A DNA stretch of 9,382 bases. Source: Bifidobacteriaceae bacterium. GTDB lineage: Bacteria; Actinomycetota; Actinomycetes; Actinomycetales; WQXJ01. Made by a program: the position numbers and the translations under genes. The notes beneath the pieces were generated by a model, which was not told the DNA's origin, searched no databases, and was given only the letters and a program-made list of their open reading frames with translations. Below, piece by piece: positions 1-6,026 of the stretch (its first letter is position 1; each line of letters starts with the position of its first letter). Location of the stretch: positions 1 through 9,382 of the forward strand of contig JAITJY010000397.1 of the NCBI GenBank assembly GCA_031278675.1, read 5' to 3'.

Positions 1-106
1 CGGCCCGGGTGTTGGCGGCGAACCCGCCTGGCGCGTGTTTCCGCAGGTCAGGGCCCTGCGGCAGTTCCGGTCCGGTTGACGCCGATCCGGGCGGGTCTGA
101 CCATTC

Positions 107-139
107 CTACACTTCTCCCGCCGGAGGCGAGAAGTGTAG
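107..139. repeat. Perfect 11-bp inverted repeat (hairpin)
   Basis: CTACACTTCTC at 107-117 is exactly mirrored by GAGAAGTGTAG at 129-139, with 11 nt between the arms. The spacer can add three more pairs (GCC 120-122 with GGC 126-128) around a GGA loop, leaving CC bulged. No T-tract follows on the + strand, so a classical intrinsic terminator is not obvious. Alternatives are the end of an upstream transcription unit, a protein-binding palindrome, or a small dispersed repeat. It lies 104 nt before the leaderless -10 box of the antitoxin gene. Confidence 0.75.
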
Positions 140-241
140 AGTTCCGCGGCCTTGGCCGTGGGCATCTTCGTTGACGGGCTGGGTGTTGCGGGACTGGACG
201 GCATGGGCCTTGGTGAGGGGGGTCGATGCCGCCCCAGCGGC

Positions 242-255
242 AGTATACTTTGGGT
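242..255 (+). promoter_or_regulatory. -10 box of the toxin-antitoxin operon (leaderless start)
   Basis: TATACT at 244-249 is a near-consensus -10 hexamer. The ATG at 256 lies 7 nt after its last base, exactly where transcription would begin, so the mRNA would start at the start codon with no leader. Leaderless antitoxin genes with this arrangement are common in actinobacteria (established knowledge). The box sits in an 8-bp palindrome, AGTATACT (242-249), a plausible operator half for the ribbon-helix-helix antitoxin (inference). No good -35 hexamer is visible at normal spacing. Confidence 0.6.
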
Positions 256-498
256 ATGACTATGACGACTATCAAGGTGGACTCGGCGTTGCGGGACCGG
301 CTGAAGCGGCAGGCCGCCGCCAGCGGGCGGACGCTGGGCGCCCACCTCGCCGCGATGGCGGACATGGCAGATCGCCAAGCTGCGATGGGGGCGCTGCGCA
401 GGGCGATCGCAACCACGCCGCCAGATTTGATGGACTCTTGGCGGCAAGAGGCGGCGGGTTGGGAGCAGGCTGAACTGGCGCACTCGAACAATGCCTGA
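256..498 (+). CDS. mazE: Ribbon-helix-helix antitoxin of a MazEF/PemIK-type system
   Basis: This 80-residue protein would bind and neutralise the MazF-like toxin encoded next and, as is usual for the class, bind the operon promoter. The N-terminus (TTIKVDSALRDRLKRQA, residues 4-20, followed by ASGRTLGAHL) has the strand-helix-turn-helix pattern of ribbon-helix-helix DNA-binding domains. The C-terminus is an acidic, Trp-containing helix (MDSWRQEAAGWEQAEL, 59-74), typical of the part that lies in the toxin groove. An in-frame ATG at 226 would add ten residues (MPPQRQYTLG). I prefer 256 because the -10 box TATACT lies within the 226 version, and a start at 256 gives the usual RHH beginning. Its last 8 nt overlap the toxin start (ATGCCTGA), so the two are translationally coupled. 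Antitoxin sequences diverge widely, so the call leans on the neighbour. Confidence 0.8.
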   Translation: MTMTTIKVDSALRDRLKRQAAASGRTLGAHLAAMADMADRQAAMGALRRAIATTPPDLMDSWRQEAAGWEQAELAHSNNA

Positions 499-838
499 GC
501 TGGGGCCGGGGACGGTCGCCTGGGTCTGGCTGGACCCCGCGGTCGGGCGGGAGCAAGGCGGGAACCGGCCGGTGGTGTGCGTGTCCTCCGATTCGTACCT
601 CAGCGTTGTCGACTCGATGTTCTGGTGCGTGCCGGTCACAACGGTTGACCGCGGCTGGCCCAACCAGGTCCGCCTGACAGGCCCGGAATTGCTGCTCAGC
701 CGGCCCTGCTTCGCCATGACCGAGCAACTCAGAACCCTCTCGCGCGAACGCGTCAAGTCCTATGCCGGCGCCGTCGACGCCGCCTGCCTGGCCCAAATCC
801 GCTGGTGGATCGACACTTTTCTAGCTCTTTGCATTTGA
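491..838 (+). CDS. mazF: MazF/PemK-family toxin, sequence-specific endoribonuclease
   Basis: This 115-residue protein, of normal length for the family, would cleave mRNA in the cytoplasm at short sequence motifs when freed from its antitoxin. Family landmarks are visible in order: the N-terminal GTVAWVWLD strand (7-15), GREQGGNRPVVCVS (19-32), VPVTT (47-51), a strand near NQVRL (58-62), and AMTEQLRTLSRERV (75-88). By alignment to Bacillus subtilis MazF, R26 (in GGNRPV) and T50 (in VPVTT) correspond to catalytic Arg25 and Thr48, so the toxin looks intact. The C-terminal helix (AQIRWWIDTFLAL) is also as expected. The gene overlaps the antitoxin by 8 nt and has no separate promoter. It converges on the membrane phosphotransferase gene, with 86 nt between their stop codons and no clear terminator in that gap. 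Confidence 0.92.
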   Translation: MPELGPGTVAWVWLDPAVGREQGGNRPVVCVSSDSYLSVVDSMFWCVPVTTVDRGWPNQVRLTGPELLLSRPCFAMTEQLRTLSRERVKSYAGAVDAACLAQIRWWIDTFLALCI

Positions 839-924
839 AGGTGTGGTGGTCATCGCAGGAGGGGCCGGATGCGGGGCCTGAAGTGTCGGGGAAGGCTTGG
901 AGGATGTCGTTGGCGAGGTCGCGG

Positions 925-3438
925 CTAATCCCAGTACAGCGTCGGTTCGCGGCTGATGAAATGCCAGTTGTTCCAATCGTGAGCTTCGCCAGCGACTTGC
1001 CAATGTTCGGTCGCGCCGTTGGCCACGTTGGTGCCGTCGCGGTAGAAGAAGTCCCTGACGACCGACGCGTCGTCAGGCAGCTCGAAGACTGTCAACGGGT
1101 CGCTCTCCTCGGCCAGGCCGGCCTCTTCGAGGAGGAAGGCGCGAACGTTCTCGAACTGCGTCGGGGCGACGCTGTGCGCCAGGGGTGTGCCTGCGGCCCC
1201 CGCGGGCTTGACGAACAACGCTGTGAGCCGAGGTTTGTCGAGGGCGCCGACGTCGCCATCGTCCTTCCAGTGGCCGTGGTCGGCGGTGATGACGATCGTG
1301 GCGTCCTCATAGGCGCCGACGCGACGCAACTCGTCGAGAAAGTCGAACGTGATCTTGAAAGCGCCGCGGGCCTGATCCTCGAGTGTCCCCGAGTTATTCG
1401 GGATGTGCTCCGCGTCGCGGTTCATGTTGACGGGGGTGTGGGCGCCGTCCAAGTGAATGAAGGAGAACCGCGGCTGGGCGCCGCCGACTGTCATGTCGAA
1501 AGCTTTGAGCCTGGCGTGGAACTCGAAGTTGTTATTCGAGAAGGGGCCCTGCAGGGTGAGGCCGCTAGCTTTCCGCGCGAACCGCAGATCCGAAGCCCAG
1601 AAGGTGGGCTTGGCCATCTGTGGCGCGTAGCGGAAGCCGTCGAGGCGGTAGACACCTTCGATAATGGAGGTCCACGTCACTTTGCTCTTGACCAGGCGCA
1701 CGTTGTCGGCGAGGTCTCTTATGTCTGAGATGTCGAAATACGAGTACCGGTTGGTGGCGTAGATGTTGGTGGAATAGCCGGCGTCGCGGAGGCGTGGCAG
1801 GAAATCGCCGTCGCGGTAGGCGCGGGCGAAATACTGGTCGGGCGGCTCGTCGAAGTAGTAGCGCTCGCCTGTGAGCATGTCGACAGCGGAGGGAAGTGTG
1901 CGCGTGTAGTTGGAGATGTGGTTGTCGAACTCCGTGAACCCGTCGAGCTGGGAGCTGAAGAAGTCCGGTTCTTCCGCGCTGATCGACTCCACGAACTTCT
2001 GGTCCATCATGTCCAACACGATCACGTATTGGTTCGCGGTCTGCGAGACTGTTAAGACGCCCTCATAGGTTGGGAGCTCGGCCAAGTCCGGCTCCGTGAC
2101 GACGAGTTCGACCTCTGGGTTCGAATAGTCGCTGAGCAGGGCAAACGTGCCAGAGGCCATGATGACGGTGGGCGCCAGCCAGGCCACGACACCCCAGACG
2201 CGGCGGCTGATGAGCCGGAGGACCAGGGGCGCGGCGATGATCACCACCCACAGCGCCAAGTTCACGACGCCAAGGGTCTTGTATTCCTCCCAGCGGATCG
2301 GTTGGCCGTTGAACTCGCCGTAACTCCCGTTGAGGAACGTCGCTTGGATCAGCGCCGCGAACGCGATGCCGAGCATCAGCGAGGCGGCCGCGTCGAGGAT
2401 GCGGCCGCGCAGCGGGAGCAGTATCCCCACGAAGACGGCCGAGACGCCGAGGAATATGAGGCCGATCGGTTGGATCAGCTCGCTGAAGCCGAACGGGAAC
2501 TCGGTGGCGTTTTGACTGAACAGGTCCAGTGGGCCGAACAAGCACAACAGGAACGCGGGCGCGAGACCGCAGGCGGTGGCGACCAGCGCGCGGCGCTTGA
2601 ACGGCCGGCCGTCGGCCCAGAGATACGCCCAACTGGTCCGGGTTAGCTTGGGCGGTGCCTGGGAAGCGGCGTCTGGGTCCGGTTTGGGCTGGGCCGGTGG
2701 CGCGGGGAACCGTTCGCGCTGTTCACGCCCGTTCGGGCCGAGCCCGGCGGCCCCTCCGGTGGCGACCACGGGGCGCCTGGCGGCGCGCTCCACGTCCGCG
2801 ACCGAGCGCGCGTAGCGCAAGTCGGGAGCCGTGCCGGTCGCCGGATTGTCTTCCGGGTGGGGCGTGGTGGTCGCAGGGCTGGGGCCGGCACCGGGCGCCG
2901 CGGCGCCCGGGGCCTGTCCGACGCCCGGGGGCGAGGTGGGCGCGGTGAACTCGGCGGTGGTGAACTCCGTGCCGGTGGTGGTGGTGGCGGTGAACTCGGT
3001 GGTGGTGGTTGTGACCGGCGTGGCGGCGGTGAGTGGCGCGGCGCTGGCCCGGGATGTGGCGGCGAGCGCGGCAATGGCGGTCGGCGGGGATGCGGTGGCG
3101 AGCGCAGCGGCAGGATGTTTGCCGCGGCGGCGATAGCAGCGCTGCCTGGCGCGCCGTCGCGCCGCCAGCGCCGCCCATGAGGCAGCCGCTCGGGCCTGCC
3201 CGGTCATCAGCCAAAGCACGATCCGGCGGAAGAACACGCCGATCGCGACAGACAGCGTGATCACCACCCCGGACACCACCTGGATCAGGTAGCTGGTTGT
3301 GGCCGGGTCGATATAGGCGTGGGCGGCGTTAGGCATCGCGACCGAGAAGACGAAAGCGATCCAGGCGCTGAGCGCGGTCAGCCGTCGCAGCCGGGCCCGG
3401 CGCGGACTGGTGCTGTGCGCGGGCGGGGTTGACGGCAT
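925..3438 (-). CDS. Membrane phosphotransferase of the LTA-synthase/sulfatase-fold superfamily with N-terminal YIDP membrane module
   Basis: The 837-residue product probably transfers or polymerises a phospho-alcohol (glycerol-, ethanolamine- or choline-phosphate) outside the membrane. The N-terminus has a basic stretch (RRARLRR), a hydrophobic segment (22-35) ending AAHA, then YIDPATTSYLIQ (42-53), which opens a second membrane helix. A basic stretch and a long Ala/Thr/Pro-rich linker (about 80-275) follow. Five helices come next (about 284-304, 321-343, 348-369, 388-410, 413-435), then the catalytic domain (about 465-770). Superfamily motifs visible: metal-site D476 in IVLDMMD; NYTRTLPSA (510-518), with T512 or T514 as likely nucleophile; FIHLDGAHTP (660-669); ITADHGH (717-723), with D720/H721. 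There is no CxPxR sulfatase signature, so a true sulfatase is unlikely. Two N-terminal helices plus five more put the catalytic domain outside, as in LtaS. The start is uncertain: ATG 3438 has no Shine-Dalgarno. GTG 3495 has AGGGGG 11 nt upstream and would overlap the previous gene by 23 nt. The substrate is not determinable from sequence. Confidence 0.85.
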   Translation of the reverse strand: MPSTPPAHSTSPRRARLRRLTALSAWIAFVFSVAMPNAAHAYIDPATTSYLIQVVSGVVITLSVAIGVFFRRIVLWLMTGQARAAASWAALAARRRARQRCYRRRGKHPAAALATASPPTAIAALAATSRASAAPLTAATPVTTTTTEFTATTTTGTEFTTAEFTAPTSPPGVGQAPGAAAPGAGPSPATTTPHPEDNPATGTAPDLRYARSVADVERAARRPVVATGGAAGLGPNGREQRERFPAPPAQPKPDPDAASQAPPKLTRTSWAYLWADGRPFKRRALVATACGLAPAFLLCLFGPLDLFSQNATEFPFGFSELIQPIGLIFLGVSAVFVGILLPLRGRILDAAASLMLGIAFAALIQATFLNGSYGEFNGQPIRWEEYKTLGVVNLALWVVIIAAPLVLRLISRRVWGVVAWLAPTVIMASGTFALLSDYSNPEVELVVTEPDLAELPTYEGVLTVSQTANQYVIVLDMMDQKFVESISAEEPDFFSSQLDGFTEFDNHISNYTRTLPSAVDMLTGERYYFDEPPDQYFARAYRDGDFLPRLRDAGYSTNIYATNRYSYFDISDIRDLADNVRLVKSKVTWTSIIEGVYRLDGFRYAPQMAKPTFWASDLRFARKASGLTLQGPFSNNNFEFHARLKAFDMTVGGAQPRFSFIHLDGAHTPVNMNRDAEHIPNNSGTLEDQARGAFKITFDFLDELRRVGAYEDATIVITADHGHWKDDGDVGALDKPRLTALFVKPAGAAGTPLAHSVAPTQFENVRAFLLEEAGLAEESDPLTVFELPDDASVVRDFFYRDGTNVANGATEHWQVAGEAHDWNNWHFISREPTLYWD
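2944..2997. repeat. 15-bp-period repeat in the Thr-rich linker of the phosphotransferase
   Basis: GGTGAACTC occurs at 2944-2952, 2959-2967 and 2989-2997. A degenerate GGTGGTGGT sits at the missing 15-bp step (2974), and GGT-triplet runs surround it. Read on the minus strand it encodes a five-residue pattern of the type (T/A)EFT(A/T) alternating with poly-Thr. The unit is a multiple of three, so copy changes would lengthen or shorten the linker without breaking the frame. Confidence 0.7.
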
Positions 3439-3472
3439 CGTGCGGATGGGCGCTTGGCGCGGACGGCGGGTG

Positions 3473-5689
3473 TCAGCGGGCGGGGATGACGGCACGGTCC
3501 TGGTCACCCCCTGCCGCGGGGGATTTGGCGGGCGGCGTCGCGGGCGGCGCGGTCCGGGCGACGGCCTCGAGGATGTATTCGCCCATCGCCAATTCGGAGG
3601 AGCCGACATAATAAATGTTGTCCTCGAGGACGGCCTTGATCCTATCTCGCCAAGCGGCGCGGCTGGCGACCAGCTCACGCGCGATCTGACCGATCCGCGG
3701 CAAATCATCCGTGTCGACTGAGACGCCGATCATGTCGCGTAAAGTGATGTCGAGCGGGGGCGCGCCCACCGCTTCCCAATTCGGGTTCATCACCTTCATC
3801 GGCGTGTTGACGAAAATCGCCGGCTTGAGCGTGGCGTAGCTGAATTCTTGGGCGATCGTAGACCAGTCCGTGACGACGACATCGGCGGTGTAAACGGTGA
3901 AGTTCGAGGAGAAATCGGTCTGCAATTCTAGCTGTCCGCTGGCGATTTCGGCGGACAGCGCCTCGGCCGCCGCGGCGATCTTGTTCGGGAAGCGCTTGAC
4001 GAACTCAGGATGTGGGCGCACCACCACGCGAAAGCCCGCTTGGACCAGCGGTCGCGCGGTCGCTTCGAGGCAAACCTCGATCAGGTTGTCGATCTGCCAG
4101 CTTGGCGCGATCAGGGCGACGGGCGGTGGGCTGCTGGTGGGCGTGTCGGGTGCTTGTGATGGTTCGGATGGTTCGGTTGGTTCGGGCCGTTCGGCGGCGT
4201 CTTGGGCTTCAAGAGACTCGACTGATTCAATGAGGTCGTCCAACAATCCGTACCCGGTGACCACCACACGTTTCGCTGGAAGGCCAGACAGCTCCTCGAG
4301 CCGCCGGATCTCTTCGATGTGGTTAGGCCCATAAGCGAAAACGGTGTCAAAATGATCTAACGCGTGTTCCCGCAGCATCAGATGGAGGCTGGTCATGCCG
4401 TGATCTAGATAAATGTATTCCGCGTCGGGACGCACCAGCGACCGCTTGATGTGGAATATTTCCAGATCGGGCAAGGTCATCAGCACGACTGCCACGTCCA
4501 GCTTCATCATGAAGGAGATCAGGGCGCGCTGTCCAATGTAATAGGTCTGGAGGCGCGGGTGGTCGCGTCCAAAGATCTTGTCGGCTGGATCGGACGTCAC
4601 ATAGTGGACAGTGACACCTGTGTTGGCGAGGAGCCATTCGACAAGGCGTCGGAAATACTTCCAATAGCCCGAGGACTCGGAATAGATCATCAGCTGCTTG
4701 CCCGGTGTGGCCTGGAATCGGTCGGCGTCGCGCTTCTCGCGGGCGCGGTTCAGGGAACGCTCGGCGCGGGCTGCGGCCTTCTGCTCGCGTGTCAATGCGG
4801 GCGGGCGGGGCACCGCGGTCAGATCCGCGTGCTTCTCGGGCGGATACGCTAAGTTGCCGAGCCACACCACAGCGATGCTCAACAAGTTGCCGGCGGTCCA
4901 ATAGAGGCCGAGCCCGCAGGGCAACACCAGCGCGAAATAGCCCGAGAAAGCCACCATGAAGATCGTCATCGCCCAATTGGCGGTGGGGCTTTGGAAACGG
5001 TTCAGCACAAAATAACGGTTCTGGTACAGGCAGAGCGCCAGAGCGCTGAGGGCAGACAACACCGGCCAGACGATCGTCGGCGAACTCCAGGATGGGAGTT
5101 GGGCCAGGTCCATGCCGAAGAAGTCGAGGTTGACCCGCCCGATGTTCTCCAGGACGCCCGTCCCGCCGGCCTGGTCGGCAATCCCGGGCAGGTCGGCGAA
5201 CGCGGCGGGGTTGGCTTGGACCTGCTCCATCGCCCTTAGCTGGGCGCCGTAGCCGAGCTCGCTGACCGGCGTGTCAAGGATTTCCGCGGTGCGCAGCACC
5301 AGGCGGCGGGTGAGGGCGGCCGGGGTGTGCAGCAAGTGCTGGAGCGGCTTGTAGATCACGTTGATGAGGCCCAGGATGATCGGGATCTGGATCAGCATGG
5401 GGACCATGCCCTTGAACGAGGAGTAACGCTCCCGCTTGTAGAGGCGCTTTTGTTCGTCGAGCAGCTGGGTGTTGTTGCCCTCGAAGCGGCGCTTGATGTC
5501 GTCGAGTCGCGGCCTGATGCGCACCATTGTGACGGCATTCCTCTGGGCCAGCAGTGAAAGGGGAAACAGGACCGCCTTGGTGGCCAGCGTGAATAGGATG
5601 AGAGCCGCGCCGTAGTTCGGAACAACCGCGTGGCACCAGTAGAGGAGGTACCCCAGGGGCACGCCAAACAGCGTATTGAAGACTTCCAT
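3473..5689 (-). CDS. Fusion protein: YidC/Oxa1-type insertase domain + TagB/TagF-type CDP-alcohol phosphotransferase domain
   Basis: This 738-residue fusion joins two normally separate proteins. Residues 1-285 match the YidC/Oxa1 core. There is a first membrane segment (about 25-48), a charged cytoplasmic hairpin (RPRLDDIKRRFEGN...LYKRERY, 59-89), MVPMLIQIPIILGLINVIY (95-113) and further helices (about 204-222 and 237-281). After a charged linker (298-328), residues 331-710 resemble CDP-glycerol:glycerophosphotransferases. YLDHGMTS (427-434), RPHPE (558-562) and VVTDWSTIAQEF (605-616) are visible, and H430 and H560 match the two conserved TagF histidines. YidC C-termini are cytoplasmic, which places the transferase where CDP-linked donors are made. 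A Pro/Glu-rich insertion (about 490-523) sits where the two GT-B lobes join. The usual YidC groove arginine appears to be Lys (K38). The ATG at 5689 has AAGG at 5698-5695, 5 nt upstream. The next gene follows directly. The acceptor and the alcohol transferred are unknown. The linked kinase/cytidylyltransferase suggests phosphoethanolamine or phosphocholine as an alternative to glycerol phosphate (inference). Confidence 0.88.
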   Translation of the reverse strand: MEVFNTLFGVPLGYLLYWCHAVVPNYGAALILFTLATKAVLFPLSLLAQRNAVTMVRIRPRLDDIKRRFEGNNTQLLDEQKRLYKRERYSSFKGMVPMLIQIPIILGLINVIYKPLQHLLHTPAALTRRLVLRTAEILDTPVSELGYGAQLRAMEQVQANPAAFADLPGIADQAGGTGVLENIGRVNLDFFGMDLAQLPSWSSPTIVWPVLSALSALALCLYQNRYFVLNRFQSPTANWAMTIFMVAFSGYFALVLPCGLGLYWTAGNLLSIAVVWLGNLAYPPEKHADLTAVPRPPALTREQKAAARAERSLNRAREKRDADRFQATPGKQLMIYSESSGYWKYFRRLVEWLLANTGVTVHYVTSDPADKIFGRDHPRLQTYYIGQRALISFMMKLDVAVVLMTLPDLEIFHIKRSLVRPDAEYIYLDHGMTSLHLMLREHALDHFDTVFAYGPNHIEEIRRLEELSGLPAKRVVVTGYGLLDDLIESVESLEAQDAAERPEPTEPSEPSQAPDTPTSSPPPVALIAPSWQIDNLIEVCLEATARPLVQAGFRVVVRPHPEFVKRFPNKIAAAAEALSAEIASGQLELQTDFSSNFTVYTADVVVTDWSTIAQEFSYATLKPAIFVNTPMKVMNPNWEAVGAPPLDITLRDMIGVSVDTDDLPRIGQIARELVASRAAWRDRIKAVLEDNIYYVGSSELAMGEYILEAVARTAPPATPPAKSPAAGGDQDRAVIPAR
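4161..4196. repeat. Four-copy 9-bp tandem repeat inside the YidC-TagF gene
   Basis: Four consecutive 9-bp units begin with GGTTCGG at 4161, 4170 and 4179 and CGTTCGG at 4188. On the minus strand they encode an E-P-(T/S) tripeptide repeat (PEPTEPSEPS) within the interlobe linker of the transferase domain. The unit keeps frame, so slippage would alter only linker length. Confidence 0.8.
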
Positions 5690-6026
5690 TCACACCTTCG
5701 TCGCTCTAGATTCGCTGACACTGGCCGAGGAGGGCACGTGGCAGGCGGCGCCTCGGCGACCCGCCAGAGTCTACCCGAGGATCTCTGAGCGCCGGCGTAC
5801 TCCAGTCGGACCCCAGCGGCGCCGGGCGCTAAGCCGGCCAGCGCCGCATCCCACGAACCTGCGCAAACGCGCCGGATCGAGTCCCAACTCGCCGAAGGCG
5901 GGCGCCGAGAGGCGCGGGCGCCTCTTTGCTTCCAGCGGAAGAAGTGCGGACTTGGAGTCCGCCCGGTCCTGTGTTCTAGGCAGGGCTCAGGCGTCTTAGC
6001 GGGCTTGGCGCCTTGGCCCCTGGACG
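5690..6026. other. 337-nt gene-free gap between eutH and the YidC-TagF gene
   Basis: No credible gene lies here. Frames running through it are other-frame shadows of the flanking genes. On the minus strand it must hold the 3' end of the eutH transcript and the leader of the YidC-TagF gene. It carries a cluster of inverted repeats (5900-5996). A possible minus-strand -10 hexamer, TAGACT, lies at 5773-5768 with no convincing -35. Its presence suggests that the two downstream genes may be transcribed separately from the kinase/permease pair (inference). Confidence 0.5.
5900..5996. repeat. Cluster of inverted repeats, possible terminator or structured RNA
   Basis: Several hairpins can be drawn: AGAGGCGC 5908-5915 with GCGCCTCT 5918-5925; CTTCC 5929-5933 with GGAAG 5937-5941 (loop AGC); GCGGACT 5946-5952 with AGTCCGC 5956-5962 (loop TGG); and TCCTG 5967-5971 with CAGGG 5981-5985. 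The heptamer GGGCGCC occurs at 5900 and at 5916. The second copy can pair, with two G-U pairs, with GGCGTCT at 5990-5996 and so enclose the last three hairpins. It lies 31 nt past the eutH stop and could end that transcript, although no T-tract is seen on the minus strand. It is not a tRNA: no D-loop or T-loop consensus is present. Confidence 0.5.

Larger units (their letters stand above)
1..255. other. Gene-free left edge upstream of the toxin-antitoxin pair
   Basis: No convincing complete gene is seen here. On the + strand one frame is open from the left edge to a TGA at 77-79 and would end in the residues ALRQFRSG. It could be the tail of a gene truncated by the window, but about 25 codons are too few to identify it. 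Other open frames crossing this stretch have no family-like sequence and run through the antitoxin gene in another frame. The stretch contains a perfect inverted repeat (107-139) and ends with the -10 box of the antitoxin gene. Confidence 0.45.

Noticed and set aside
9..473. A 154-codon + strand open frame at the left edge.
   Set aside because: It overlaps the antitoxin in another frame, is low-complexity in composition, and shows no family resemblance; GC-rich DNA gives such frames readily.
839..924. A bidirectional terminator between the convergent toxin and phosphotransferase genes.
   Set aside because: Only short GGCC-type self-complementary bits are present; no stable stem followed by a T-tract is seen on either strand.
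805..1728. A 307-codon + strand open frame opposite the LtaS-like gene.
   Set aside because: The minus-strand frame has clear catalytic motifs (IVLDMMD, ITADHGH) over the same bases; the + frame is its antisense shadow.
5916..5996. A cloverleaf-like region with an anticodon-like loop (CTTGGAG on +, CTCCAAG on -) suggested a tRNA.
   Set aside because: No D-loop GG, no TTCRA-type T-loop, a three-base loop where the D-arm should be, and no CCA or normal discriminator context on either strand.
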